Source: Methylobacterium sp.
GTDB lineage: Bacteria > Pseudomonadota > Alphaproteobacteria > Rhizobiales > Beijerinckiaceae
NCBI RefSeq assembly: GCF_019745455.1
Contig: NZ_JAIETD010000033.1
Coordinates: forward strand, 1-64,000
Reading direction: 5' to 3'
Length of the DNA: 64,000 nucleotides
Below are positions 36,455 through 45,385 of this stretch, piece after piece. Both the position numbers and the translations under genes were made by a program. Every line of letters starts with the position of its first letter. The first letter of the stretch is position 1. The notes beneath the pieces were generated by a model, which saw only the letters and a program-made list of their open reading frames with translations, ran no database searches and was not told the origin of the DNA.

Positions 36455-37453
36455 CTACCGGATGCCGAGCGCCTTCGCATCAGGGGAGACGTAGAGCACA
36501 CGCAGGTCTTCGTCGGGAACGTAGTCGGTGGCCGTGAAGGTGAAGGTGGTCGGGCTGGTCTTGACGAGACCGCTACGGCACAGGCTCACCAGGGTGGTCG
36601 GCGCACCCTTGTCGATGGTCAGGACGAAGGTGCCGATGGCACCGGCCCAGTTGCGTGCGGTCGTCACGATGTAGGGGACGACCGCGGCGTTGAGGAGGCC
36701 GTCGCGTCCCTTGCCGACGAGGAGCCGCTTCAGGCCCGCGACGCCCGAATCGTCGAGGCAGTAGCGGGCGCGGAACGAGCGGTCAGTCAGATCGCTCCGC
36801 CCGATGAGGAGGCTGCCGTTCACCGGACGGTAGGCATGTTCGACGACGAGGTCGCGCCCGGGCGGAAACGTCTGATCCCAATGGAATTTGGCCTCGCTGC
36901 GCCATAATCCGCCTTCCGGGCCCTCCTCTTCCGGGATGAGCCTGGCGGCAATGAGTTCGGCTTTCGCCGCCGGAGCGAGCTTGGCCAAAGCCGCTTCGAC
37001 GTCGGTCCGTCGCATAGGGTTCAGTGGAATGCCGTGCTTCCGCAGCACGTCGCCGACTTCGCGGGTCCCGATAAAGGCGCGCTCCTCGAGCGCGGGGGTC
37101 AGCGCAGTGCCATCGACCGAAACGGAGAAGCCCACAAAGTTGGAAGTGGATTCGTCTGGCAGGCTTTGCGCCGACGTGACGAGTTCGGCACCGTCGATAG
37201 GCGGGAGCGGAAACGCCACGCGAAGGGTACGAGGGCTCGTCGAACGATTGCGAAAGACGTAGCGTACGGTGATGCGATCGAGACCGAGGCGGAGATCCTC
37301 ACGAACGAGGCTGACATCGGGATCCTTGACGAGGACGAGGCCGCCGGCGTCGAGTTCGGCGGCACTGTCGTTGGCTCGAACCGGGACGGTCGTTGAGACC
37401 GACATCAGTGCGGCGAGGACCATGCACGACGTGCGGATCGCGGCTTTGATCAT
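36455..37453 (-). CDS. DUF4424 exported protein
   Basis: A 332-residue protein with a signal peptide (MIKAAIRTSCMVLAALMSVS, cleaved at VRA near residue 27). It then has the DUF4424 layout: NDSAAELDAGGLVLVKDPDV, VSLVREDLRLGLDRITVRYV, TLRVAFPLPPIDG, and WDQTFPPGRDLVVEHAYRPV, ending VLYVSPDAKALGIR. The family is periplasmic, of unknown role, and common in alphaproteobacteria. Complete and of expected length. Same strand as the duplicated protein downstream, likely one transcript. Confidence 0.85.
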   Translation of the reverse strand: MIKAAIRTSCMVLAALMSVSTTVPVRANDSAAELDAGGLVLVKDPDVSLVREDLRLGLDRITVRYVFRNRSTSPRTLRVAFPLPPIDGAELVTSAQSLPDESTSNFVGFSVSVDGTALTPALEERAFIGTREVGDVLRKHGIPLNPMRRTDVEAALAKLAPAAKAELIAARLIPEEEGPEGGLWRSEAKFHWDQTFPPGRDLVVEHAYRPVNGSLLIGRSDLTDRSFRARYCLDDSGVAGLKRLLVGKGRDGLLNAAVVPYIVTTARNWAGAIGTFVLTIDKGAPTTLVSLCRSGLVKTSPTTFTFTATDYVPDEDLRVLYVSPDAKALGIR

Positions 37454-37594
37454 GGCTGGACGACACTGAAGAGAAGAGGCGGCGCCGGAGCGGCGGCGGG
37501 GGATGTCATCACTCTGCCACCGCGATGGTTGGCGACATAGACTCTTTTCGTCTCAACCATCGGGCATCTCGCAAAACGGGTTGTCGTCGGTATC

Positions 37595-38284
37595 CTAGTC
37601 CTTCAGGCACCCCATCAGCCCGCCGACTCCGTTCATCCGCGCGGTGATGCGGGCGGCCGCCGCCCTCACCCCGCGCGAGGGCTTGCCGGCCGAGCGCAGG
37701 TTCGGATTCGGCAGCACCGCGGCGAGCAGGGCGGCCTCGTTGCGGCTGAGATCGCGGGCGCTCTTGCCGAACCAGTGCCGTGAGGCGGCCTGCGCCCCGA
37801 ACACTCCTTCCCCCCATTCGGCGACATTGAGATAGACTTCCATCATCCGCCTCTTACCCCAAAGGGTGTCCACGATCAGTGCGAGCGGGATCTCGAGCCC
37901 CTTGCGGATGAAGGACCGGCCTGGCCACAGGAAGACGTTCTTGACCGCCTGCATCGAGATCGTGGAGGCGCCGCGGCTCGGGCCCTCCTCATCGTCGACG
38001 ACGTCGCGAAGAGCGTCCCAGTCGACGCCGCCGTGCTGGCAAAAGCGCTGGTCCTCCGAGGCGATCACTGCCTGGACCAGCAGCGGTGAGATCGCGTCGA
38101 GCCCCACCGCGTCTCGGGTGACGGGCTGCAGCGTCAACCATCGCCCGAGCATCAGGGTTGAGGGCGGCGGCAGCGCGCTATAGACGAGCGCGAGGCCAAG
38201 GAAGAGTGCCAACACGATGAGGGGGAGGAGCATGATGACGCCGACGACGCGCCGCAGCCGCTTGGTCTGCCGCCGCACCGGCAT
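37595..38284 (-). CDS. mtgA: Monofunctional peptidoglycan glycosyltransferase
   Basis: A 229-residue GT51 enzyme. One N-terminal TM segment (VVGVIMLLPLIVLALFLGLA) anchors it in the inner membrane. The glycosyltransferase domain shows the catalytic Glu in VIASEDQRFCQHGGVDW, GASTISMQAVKNVFLW, and EVYLNVAEWGEGVFGAQAAS. It polymerises lipid II into glycan strands without a transpeptidase domain. The ATG at 38284 has a GGAG upstream; an in-frame GTG at 38341 would lengthen it by 19 residues. It is divergent from ispA. Confidence 0.93.
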   Translation of the reverse strand: MPVRRQTKRLRRVVGVIMLLPLIVLALFLGLALVYSALPPPSTLMLGRWLTLQPVTRDAVGLDAISPLLVQAVIASEDQRFCQHGGVDWDALRDVVDDEEGPSRGASTISMQAVKNVFLWPGRSFIRKGLEIPLALIVDTLWGKRRMMEVYLNVAEWGEGVFGAQAASRHWFGKSARDLSRNEAALLAAVLPNPNLRSAGKPSRGVRAAAARITARMNGVGGLMGCLKD

Positions 38285-38383
38285 CAATGGCCGCTCCACA
38301 TGGTCCTCTCCGACCTGATCACGCTTCTCCGCACGCAACACGTCACACTCGCCTCGCTGCGACTCTCGAAAGCCTGACCGACC

Positions 38384-39346
38384 ATGAGCTCAACGCAACC
38401 ATCGCACGCTTCGGTCAAGCTGGATGCGGCCGGGGACAACTTTACCCACAAGCTCAGCGCCGTCGCCGACGCGGTGGAAGCCTTCCTCGCGGAGCGGCTC
38501 GGAGCCGAGACTCAGCCCGGCGAGATCGCACGGCCGGTTCGGCTGATGGAGGCGATGCGTCACGCCGTCCTCGGCGGCGGCAAGCGGTTGCGGCCGTTCC
38601 TGGCTGTGGAAACCGCGCGCATGCTCGGTGGTGACGAGGCCGGGGCGCTGGCCGCCGGCTCGGCGATCGAGCTTGTCCATTGCTACTCCCTCGTCCACGA
38701 CGACATGCCGGCCATGGACGACGACGACCTGCGCCGCGGCAAGCCCACCGTCCACAAGGCTTATGACGAGGCGACCGCGATCCTCGTCGGTGACGCCCTG
38801 CAGACCCTCGCCTTCGAGATCCTGGCCGATTCAACCTGGCAGCACGATCACGCCATCCGCGCCGACCTGGTGCTCGGTCTCGCCCGTGCCTCGGGCCTCG
38901 GCGGAATGGTCGGCGGCCAGATCCTCGACCTCGGGGCCGAGGGACGCTTCGGTACGGTCTCGCTCACCGTCGAGGACACGCTTCAGCTTCAGGCGATGAA
39001 GACAGGCGCGATCCTGGCCTTCTCGGTGGAGGCCGGCGCCCTCGTCGGCGGTGCCACGCCCGATCAGCGCGAAGCGCTCCTGCGCTATGGCCTCGCCCTC
39101 GGACAGGCCTTCCAGATCGCCGACGACATCCTCGACCGCGAGGCGTCCCCTGAGGCGATGGGAAAGGCCACGGGCAAGGACAAAGACGCCGGCAAGGCGA
39201 CCCTCGTCGACCGCCTAGGCCTCGATGGCGCGCGTGCCGAATGCGACCGGCTGGTCGGAGTTTGCGACGAGGCCGTCGCCGCCTGGGGCGACAGGGCCGA
39301 AACCCTGCGCCAGGCGGCGCGGTTCACCGTTGCGCGTCAGGTGTGA
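38384..39346 (+). CDS. ispA: Short-chain polyprenyl diphosphate synthase (FPP/GGPP type)
   Basis: A 320-residue trans-prenyltransferase. First Asp-rich motif DDMPAMDDDDLRRG (with the two-residue insertion of class II FPP synthases) and second motif FQIADDILD are present, plus GGKRLRPFL and ATAILVGDALQTLAFE. It builds farnesyl or geranylgeranyl diphosphate for quinones, hopanoids or carotenoids. Product length is decided by residues near the first motif and cannot be settled by eye. leuB follows 65 bases downstream. Confidence 0.9.
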   Translation: MSSTQPSHASVKLDAAGDNFTHKLSAVADAVEAFLAERLGAETQPGEIARPVRLMEAMRHAVLGGGKRLRPFLAVETARMLGGDEAGALAAGSAIELVHCYSLVHDDMPAMDDDDLRRGKPTVHKAYDEATAILVGDALQTLAFEILADSTWQHDHAIRADLVLGLARASGLGGMVGGQILDLGAEGRFGTVSLTVEDTLQLQAMKTGAILAFSVEAGALVGGATPDQREALLRYGLALGQAFQIADDILDREASPEAMGKATGKDKDAGKATLVDRLGLDGARAECDRLVGVCDEAVAAWGDRAETLRQAARFTVARQV

Positions 39347-39411
39347 GACGGATCGGCCCTCACGGCTGCGGGCGAGGTTTCCGCAGACAACCATGTTAGC
39401 GAGTTGACCCC

Positions 39412-40521
39412 ATGACGTCCTACAAGCTCCTGCTCCTCCCCGGTGACGGCATCGGTCCCGAAGTCATGGCTCAAGTCGAAGTCGTGCTCGCCGTACTGAG
39501 CGAGGCCGGCCTTGCGAAGTTCGAGATCGAGCGCGACCTCGTCGGCGGCTGCGCCATCGATGCGCATGGCGTTCCCCTCACCGATGCCGCCCTCGCCCGT
39601 GCGGATGCGGCCGACGCGATCCTGCTCGGCGCCGTCGGCGGCCCGAAATGGGCCGGCGTCCGCTACGAGATCCGCGCCGAGGCCGGGCTCCTGCGCCTCC
39701 GCAAGGATCTCGGGCTCTTCGCCAACCTGCGCCCGGCGATCTGCTATCCGGCCCTGGCCGATGCCTCGGCCCTCAAGCGCGACCTCGTCGAGGGCCTCGA
39801 CATCATGATCGTGCGGGAGCTCACAGGGGGAGTCTATTTCGGAGAGCCGAAGGAGATCACGGTCCTGCCCGACGGCTCGAAGCGCGCCGTCGACACCCAG
39901 GTCTACACCACCGCTGAGATCGAACGGATCGCCCATGTTGCATTCGATCTCGCCCGCAAGCGGTCCGGCCGGGTCGCCTCGGCCGAGAAACATAACGTAA
40001 TGAAGTCCGGCGTCCTCTGGAAGGAGGTCGTCACCCGCGTTCATGGCGAGCACTATCCGGATATCGCTCTCGAACACGTGCTCGCCGACAACTGCGCGAT
40101 GCAGCTCGTTCGCAAACCCAAGCAGTTCGACGTGCTCGTCACCGACAATCTCTTCGGCGACGTGCTCTCCGACGTGGCGGCGATGCTGACTGGGTCGCTT
40201 GGCATGCTGCCTTCCGCTTCACTCGGTGCCGTCGATGCCAAGGGCAGCCGCAAGGCGCTCTACGAGCCCGTGCATGGCTCGGCGCCCGACATCGCCGGGC
40301 GCGACCTTGCCAACCCGATCGCCATGATCGGGTCCCTGGCGATGGCGCTGCGCTACTCCTTCGGTCTCGGGGAGGCAGCCGATCTCGTGGAGGCAGCCAT
40401 CACCGACACCCTGGCGGCCGGGGCCCGGACCGGCGACATCGCGGGAGCGGGCGCAAAGCCGATCGGGACCACGGCCATGGGCGAGGCGGTCACGGCGAGC
40501 CTCCGGTCGCGCCTGCGCTGA
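39412..40521 (+). CDS. leuB: 3-isopropylmalate dehydrogenase
   Basis: A 369-residue Leu[21 protein letters not shown] is the N-terminal signature. [24 protein letters not shown] and [20 protein letters not shown] (metal-binding Asp residues) are all conserved. [19 protein letters not shown] closes the NAD site. It oxidatively decarboxylates 3-isopropylmalate in leucine synthesis. A strong terminator lies 20 bases after its stop. The length is normal. Confidence 0.97.
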   Translation: MTSYKLLLLPGDGIGPEVMAQVEVVLAVLSEAGLAKFEIERDLVGGCAIDAHGVPLTDAALARADAADAILLGAVGGPKWAGVRYEIRAEAGLLRLRKDLGLFANLRPAICYPALADASALKRDLVEGLDIMIVRELTGGVYFGEPKEITVLPDGSKRAVDTQVYTTAEIERIAHVAFDLARKRSGRVASAEKHNVMKSGVLWKEVVTRVHGEHYPDIALEHVLADNCAMQLVRKPKQFDVLVTDNLFGDVLSDVAAMLTGSLGMLPSASLGAVDAKGSRKALYEPVHGSAPDIAGRDLANPIAMIGSLAMALRYSFGLGEAADLVEAAITDTLAAGARTGDIAGAGAKPIGTTAMGEAVTASLRSRLR

Positions 40522-40540
40522 TTTTGGAGGACGGCCAAAT

Positions 40541-40578
40541 GAAAAGGGTGCCGACCCTCGCGGATCGGCGCCCTTTTC
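40541..40578 (+). terminator. Rho-independent-type hairpin after leuB
   Basis: Arms gaaaagggtgccga and tcggcgcccttttc form a 14-bp stem (one G-U) with a 10-base loop, and the right arm itself ends in a T-run (cttttc). It lies between the convergent leuB and exported-protein genes and could stop transcription from both sides. Confidence 0.75.
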
Positions 40579-40603
40579 ACACTCAATCCCGATCGGATTG
40601 GAC

Positions 40604-41014
40604 TCAGTATGGGTTTCCGTAGCGGGCGACGTACGAAGTCGAGTCGATCGCGTCGATGCCGGAAAAGTCCACGTTCCGAAGAGCTGCCGACCGGGCGCCG
40701 ATGAAGGGGCCGTTGGTGATCGGGTCGGGCAGAATGCCGCCGCCGAAACGGTCGTTGCGGCCATAGACCGGGTTCAGCTGGTTCGATGCCGCGATGAACT
40801 GCGGGTTCGTGGCCGGGTTGCTCACGGAGCCGTTGCCAGGCTCGACGACGTTGCCTCCGTCGAGCCAGCTGCGCGGACGGATGCGGATCGGCAGGGCCGG
40901 ACCGACGCGCTCGACGAAGCGGGGCTGTGCCTCGACGGGCGAAACGGCGCCGGGGCCGGACAGGGAGCCGAGGACGGTCAAAGTCCCAAGGAGGGCAACG
41001 GTGGCAGAGCGCAT
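40604..41014 (-). CDS. Exported protein, unknown function
   Basis: A 136-residue protein with a signal peptide (MRSATVALLGTLTVLGSLSG, cleaved at VEA near residue 29). The mature part is Asn/Pro/Gly-rich with no predicted long helix: RPRSWLDGGNVVEPGNGSVS, NPQFIAASNQLNPVYGRNDR, FGGGILPDPITNGPF. This suggests a flexible envelope or secreted protein. I recognise no family. It converges with leuB and shares the terminator between them. Confidence 0.6.
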   Translation of the reverse strand: MRSATVALLGTLTVLGSLSGPGAVSPVEAQPRFVERVGPALPIRIRPRSWLDGGNVVEPGNGSVSNPATNPQFIAASNQLNPVYGRNDRFGGGILPDPITNGPFIGARSAALRNVDFSGIDAIDSTSYVARYGNPY

Positions 41015-41122
41015 GATGGCACCTCGTTCTGAAATACGACGGTCTAGGATCCGGTGAGGCCGGGCGGCAGACGCCAGCCTCTCATAATTGGATGACGTTC
41101 AAGCGCGGGCGCGGTTCCGCAA

Positions 41123-41977
41123 TTAAGGCCTGGCTTGCGCAGTTCGCCGCAGTTTCGCCTCATTCCGAGGTCGCCCGCCGCCGATCCACTCGGTCTGGCT
41201 TGCAACGAACGACGCCGTTCCGCACTCGGCAGCCGCGCGAGCAGCAGCTTGCACGTCGCCGGGCGCATCGTCCCACGCAGAAGAAGCTTGGCCGTTCCTT
41301 GTGAGATTGTCGAGGGCGCAGGTGATGGCGCGAGGCTCTGGCGGCTGGCCGAGGGGGGCGCACAGCCATCCATCGATGTTCACTCTGGCAGGCGGGCGCG
41401 TGACGAAGCCGGTGCACATCCGGCTGCCGCCATCCCGAGAGAGCGCCTTGAGGGTCGTCTCGACGGTCTCCACAGGGCCGAACTTGCTGTCGATGCGACC
41501 TCGCTCGCCGGTGCGGGAGATGAACAGGCCGGGTCCATCCGCCGCGCGGCGAACCAGAGTGACGAAGAGCGCTGCGTGACCGGCCGGCCCTTCGCTGATC
41601 GCGAGGCGCAGATGGGGTGTCTCGATCGCCGGGAATTCGCCGCGGCTGAGGATGTCTTCACGCAGCCCGTTCGCAGCGTTGAGGCGCGGCGGTTCAGCTC
41701 GTAGCTGATCGACATCCTGCGACCCGTGAAGAACATAGCGCGGTCCGTCCTGCCGTACAGGAATCGCAGGACGAGCCGCAGCTGACGCCTTCGGGACGAA
41801 GGCGAGGGCCAGTCCGGCATCCTCTCCGATAGCGATCGAGGGAGAAGGCGCCGGTCGTTTCCAGGCAAGGAGGCTGAGCGCTCCGATCGCCAGAACCGCA
41901 AAGCCTGCCCGCATGAACGCCCTCGTCGGCGCATGATGGCCCACCTCGTCGCTTCCCGGCTTGGCATCGCGTGTCAT
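41123..41977 (-). CDS. Membrane-anchored protein, unknown function
   Basis: A 284-residue protein with an N-terminal basic stretch and one membrane segment (FAVLAIGALSLLAWKRPAP, about residues 24-42). The rest lies outside: IETPHLRLAISEGPAGHAAL, FVTLVRRAADGPGLFISRTG and a pair of Cys around RMCTGFVT and DGWLCAPLG. No recognised domain. The start at 41977 gives the anchor near the N-terminus; an upstream in-frame start at 42187 would add 70 residues unlike a protein. Transcribed divergently from asd. Confidence 0.6.
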   Translation of the reverse strand: MTRDAKPGSDEVGHHAPTRAFMRAGFAVLAIGALSLLAWKRPAPSPSIAIGEDAGLALAFVPKASAAARPAIPVRQDGPRYVLHGSQDVDQLRAEPPRLNAANGLREDILSRGEFPAIETPHLRLAISEGPAGHAALFVTLVRRAADGPGLFISRTGERGRIDSKFGPVETVETTLKALSRDGGSRMCTGFVTRPPARVNIDGWLCAPLGQPPEPRAITCALDNLTRNGQASSAWDDAPGDVQAAARAAAECGTASFVASQTEWIGGGRPRNEAKLRRTAQARP

Positions 41978-42365
41978 GGCTCTTGTGATCGCTCGCTCCT
42001 CACGGTTCCGGAGCACGTATCGGTCACGAAGGAATGAGATCGGGTTTCGAAGCTCATGCAGGCCGGATTGTTTCGGGTGACGCGGTGAACGGATCGTTGC
42101 CTGCCCGAGGACCGGCCGCGTAGGGCCGGGAAAGTCTTGACAGTCGGTGAGCCGAGGCGTCTTGGTGCGCTTTGGCCTCGGCACCACATGGTGTGTGGGG
42201 CCGATCCTGTTGCCCGATGGCGGGCATGCCGGTCCGTCAAGAACGTCGCGGCCCGAACAGGCCCGTCGGCGCAGCGGTCAGGAAGAAGGAGGGAGCGCTC
42301 GGCGCCGTAAGGCGTCTCGGCCGGTTGGCCGCGGGTCGGCGCCCTCACGAAGCGGAGTGAATGAG
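41978..42365. other. Divergent intergenic region upstream of asd
   Basis: About 390 bases between the divergent membrane-protein gene and asd. No gene is recognisable; open frames here are Arg/Pro/Gly-rich. It should contain the asd promoter, whose ribosome site (ggagtgaatgag) ends at 42365. I see no riboswitch-like lysine element by eye. Confidence 0.4.
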
Positions 42366-43400
42366 ATGGGTTACAAGGTCGCCGTCGTCGGTGCGACGGG
42401 CAATGTCGGACGCGAGATGCTGGACATTCTCGCCGAACGCGCCTTCCCGGCCGACGAGGTCGTCGCGATCGCCTCGCGCCGGAGTCAGGGCCAGGAGGTC
42501 TCCTTCGGCGACAAGATCCTGAAGGTGAAGGCGCTCGACGATTACGATTTCTCCGATACCGACATCTGCCTGATGTCGGCTGGCGGCGAGACCTCGAAGG
42601 AATGGTCGCCGCGCATCGGTCAGACCGGCTGCGTCGTCATCGATAACTCGTCGGCCTTCCGCTACCATCAGGACGTGCCGCTGATCGTGCCCGAGGTGAA
42701 CCCGGAGGCGCTTTCGGGCTTCTCGAAGATGAATATCATCGCCAACCCGAACTGCTCCACGGCGCAGCTCGTGGTCGCGCTCAAGCCCCTGCATGACGTC
42801 GCCAAGATCCTGCGCGTCGTCGTCTCGACCTACCAATCGGTCTCGGGCGCCGGCAAGGAAGCGATGGACGAGCTGTTCCAGCAGACCCGCTCGGTCTTCA
42901 CCGCCGGCCAGATGACGATGGAGAAGTTCCCCAAGCGGATCGCCTTCAACGTCATCCCGCAGATCGACGTTTTTCTCGACGACGGCTCCACCAAGGAAGA
43001 GTGGAAGATGGTCGCCGAGACCAAGAAGATGCTCGATCCCAAGATCAAGCTCACGGCCACCTGCGTGCGGGTGCCGGTCTTCATCGGCCATTCGGAGGCG
43101 GTGAATGTCGAGTTCGAGCATCCGATCTCGCCGGAGGAGGCCACCGCCATCCTGCGCGCGGCGCCGGGCATCCTCGTCGTCGATAAGCGCGAGCCCGGCG
43201 GCTACATGACCCCGCACGAGGCGGCGGGAGAGGATGCGACCTACATCTCGCGCATCCGCTCCGACTCCACCGTGGAGAACGGCCTCTCGTTCTGGTGCGT
43301 GTCCGACAACCTGCGCAAGGGCGCGGCACTCAACACCGTGCAGATCGCCGAGATGCTGATCAACCGGAAGCTCATCGGAGCGAGCCGTCAGGCCGCTTGA
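42366..43400 (+). CDS. asd: Aspartate-semialdehyde dehydrogenase
   Basis: A 344-residue Asd. YKVAVVGATGNVGREMLDIL binds NADP; the catalytic Cys is in NIIANPNCSTAQLVVALKPL; VVSTYQSVSGAGKEAMDEL is the conserved loop; the active His lies in KLTATCVRVPVFIGHSEAVN. It reduces aspartyl phosphate to the semialdehyde used for lysine, threonine and methionine and for diaminopimelate. Start at 42366 has GGAG 8 bases upstream. A perfect terminator follows 50 bases after the stop. Confidence 0.97.
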   Translation: MGYKVAVVGATGNVGREMLDILAERAFPADEVVAIASRRSQGQEVSFGDKILKVKALDDYDFSDTDICLMSAGGETSKEWSPRIGQTGCVVIDNSSAFRYHQDVPLIVPEVNPEALSGFSKMNIIANPNCSTAQLVVALKPLHDVAKILRVVVSTYQSVSGAGKEAMDELFQQTRSVFTAGQMTMEKFPKRIAFNVIPQIDVFLDDGSTKEEWKMVAETKKMLDPKIKLTATCVRVPVFIGHSEAVNVEFEHPISPEEATAILRAAPGILVVDKREPGGYMTPHEAAGEDATYISRIRSDSTVENGLSFWCVSDNLRKGAALNTVQIAEMLINRKLIGASRQAA

Positions 43401-43450
43401 GCTAAGCCACGTCCAAATCGTCTCAGGCTCTGAGGCGACACCTTAATCCA

Positions 43451-43480
43451 CGCCGTCCCGTTCAACGGGACGGCGTTTTT
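43451..43480 (+). terminator. Rho-independent terminator of asd
   Basis: A perfect 12-bp stem, cgccgtcccgtt and aacgggacggcg, with a one-base centre (so an effective 4- to 5-base loop), followed by five T. It separates asd from the toxin-like gene. Confidence 0.9.
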
Positions 43481-43520
43481 CGTCGGAGCCAAGGCCAGTC
43501 CAGGCGTTAGGATGAAAGTC

Positions 43521-43547
43521 TTGCTATCTTGAAATTTCTCCTATAAA
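43521..43547 (+). promoter_or_regulatory. Possible promoter of the toxin-like gene
   Basis: A -10-like tataaa at 43542-43547, with ttgcta at 43521-43526 (15-base spacing) in a locally A/T-rich stretch just after the asd terminator and 40 bases before the proposed start codon. Spacing is short, so it is tentative. Confidence 0.35.
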
Positions 43548-43586
43548 GCGCTACATAGGAACAAATCATGAACATAGGTGTCTTTG

Positions 43587-44696
43587 ATGTGGCTTCCATC
43601 CCAGCACCGGCGCGAGATCGACTCTCTGCGGCATGAGCTCGCCGCCCTCAATGTGGAAGCGAAGCTGCTGCGGCTCGGGCAGAGCCTGAACCTTAAGTAC
43701 GACCCCGATCAGCCCCGGGCATCAGCTGGGCAGTCGAATGGCGGGCAGTGGATTTCAGAGGATGGAGGCGGCAGGTCGATCGATCGACCGGATCGCGACA
43801 GCGGACAGTGGGCCTCTCCGAACGGCGAAGCCGATCGAATCGTACCTGCCACGGAACGCACGGTCACCGACGATGGGAGCGTTCTCTCGATCCGCATCAG
43901 CGCCGGACGGAGGGATTGGGACGAGCAGCACACCGTCGTCCTTCCGGACGGCGAGAGCAGGGTTTTCGAAACATCGGGCACGACGCAGACGATCCGCGAT
44001 GGGGAATCCGGAGAGGTGCTGTCGCGCAGCACGTTCACCATATCGGGAATCGAGCCGGAAGCCGCGGTACAGTCAGCGTTCCTCCCCGCATTGGCTCCTG
44101 CCACGCCGGCCGTCGTCTCCACGACGATCGAGGCGCTCGCGCTCCTCTTCACCGTCCTGTCCGCCCGCAAAGATGGGTTCGGGACGGTACTCGGAATGAC
44201 GGCACAGCAATACGATTTCGAACCAAGCGCCGATAAGGATTTTCGTCTCGCATGGGTCGGCCGCATCGATCAGGCGGCCCTGGATGCCGCCTGTCCGCGC
44301 AACGCCGAGGTGCAAGCGGTGACCGACGAAGCATACGCCCGCCTCACGGCATTGAATCCCCTGCTCACTGGAAATCGACTTGGAAATCTACTTCACTTCG
44401 ATGTTGCAGGGACATTCAAGTTCCAGAACGATCCAAACATGATTCCGGAGCTATCGCTTGATGCGAATGGAGATGAAGTTACATACGGTAGGAAAGGTTC
44501 TGTCCGCCTCGATTTGTTTGAACGAACGCCAGTCAAAACTGTTTGTGTATACGATTATAAGACGGGTAATGCGGAGTTCGGCGCAATACGTGCCCTATTT
44601 TTGGCGAGAAGAGCGAAATTTCACTATCCAGATGCGAAAAGCATCATCATGGTACAGGTAAAGCCAAACAAGCCGAAAATGAGAATCAATAAATGA
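43587..44696 (+). CDS. Putative polymorphic toxin with PD-(D/E)xK nuclease C-terminus
   Basis: A 369-residue modular protein. Residues about 5-30 are a coiled coil (REIDSLRHELAALNVEAKLL). Residues about 38-56 read YDPDQPRASAGQSNGGQW, a motif shared by many Rhizobiales putative toxins. A Ser/Thr/Gly-rich middle follows. The C-terminal ~130 residues show RKGSVRLDLFE and VCVYDYKTG, giving D309, D323 and K325 as a PD-(D/E)xK nuclease site. The C-terminal DNA is more A/T-rich than the rest, as expected for a swapped toxin tip. ATG at 43587 has aggtg 6 bases before it. Its stop overlaps the next gene's start (ATGA). No signal peptide is present. Confidence 0.65.
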   Translation: MWLPSQHRREIDSLRHELAALNVEAKLLRLGQSLNLKYDPDQPRASAGQSNGGQWISEDGGGRSIDRPDRDSGQWASPNGEADRIVPATERTVTDDGSVLSIRISAGRRDWDEQHTVVLPDGESRVFETSGTTQTIRDGESGEVLSRSTFTISGIEPEAAVQSAFLPALAPATPAVVSTTIEALALLFTVLSARKDGFGTVLGMTAQQYDFEPSADKDFRLAWVGRIDQAALDAACPRNAEVQAVTDEAYARLTALNPLLTGNRLGNLLHFDVAGTFKFQNDPNMIPELSLDANGDEVTYGRKGSVRLDLFERTPVKTVCVYDYKTGNAEFGAIRALFLARRAKFHYPDAKSIIMVQVKPNKPKMRINK

Positions 44697-45385
44697 CGAC
44701 CGCACGCCAGATCAGAGATCTTGTACATTCACTGCTTGAACGAAACACTGATGTCATCCATGTCGGGGGAAATTTCCTCTGGCTTCGCCCGATCGGGCTT
44801 GTAGGCCGCCAGATCTTGATCGACCGAACCGGGCGGGCAATTTGCTTCGCCGTACGATGGCACCTCACCGAGCTCTTTATGCCCGATAACAGTACCTGGG
44901 ACAGCCTCGGGCGATGCAAAGAACGGATCGCCCGTTCTGAAGGCTTCTATGGCGGGACGGGTTGGTACTGGACGGATCCAACTATCATGGATGACTTCAT
45001 CACCCGAGTCGAGGCCGATGCGATCGCGGTTCTCCGGCCCTTGGACACCACGCGCAAATGCCTGGAATTTGCCAGGACCCATCTACCATCCGATGGATAT
45101 CTGGGGCCGAAATGGCATCTCATCGCCGCGATAGCCCTGGGAGAACTCGATCGGGCGAGGGAGATATGGGCGGAGATGGGCAGCTACTATCGGCGAGGTA
45201 TCCCTTCGGAATGGGATTATGCGCCCACTTTCCCTCGGTATCGCTTGCTGGACGAGCCGCTCATGGCCAACGACCGCGCGGCGCTCGCCGCGATCCTGAA
45301 TGGCTGGGCGGCGGAGAACGTCAACGGAAGCCCGCTTGAACCCTACTGGGAGCCGAGTCCGCTTCCGCTGGAACTGGACCAGTAA
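44693..45385 (+). CDS. Putative immunity protein for the adjacent nuclease toxin
   Basis: A 230-residue cytoplasmic protein of no recognised family. N-terminal ~110 residues are strand-rich (VGGNFLWLRPIGLVGRQILI, AICFAVRWHLTELF); the C-terminal ~110 are helical (TRKCLEFARTHLPSDGYLGP, LGELDRAREIWAEMGSYYRR). Its ATG lies in the ATGA overlap with the toxin stop, the usual arrangement for toxin-immunity pairs, so both are made together. Its 5' part is A/T-richer like the toxin tip. The immunity role follows only from position; a second toxin-related function is possible. Confidence 0.5.
   Translation: MTTARQIRDLVHSLLERNTDVIHVGGNFLWLRPIGLVGRQILIDRTGRAICFAVRWHLTELFMPDNSTWDSLGRCKERIARSEGFYGGTGWYWTDPTIMDDFITRVEADAIAVLRPLDTTRKCLEFARTHLPSDGYLGPKWHLIAAIALGELDRAREIWAEMGSYYRRGIPSEWDYAPTFPRYRLLDEPLMANDRAALAAILNGWAAENVNGSPLEPYWEPSPLPLELDQ

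Noticed and set aside
43700..45385. Classification of the toxin-like pair as a type II toxin-antitoxin system.
   Set aside because: Size (369 and 230 aa), the AGQ..GGQW motif and toxin-first order fit a polymorphic toxin with immunity better than a small TA module.
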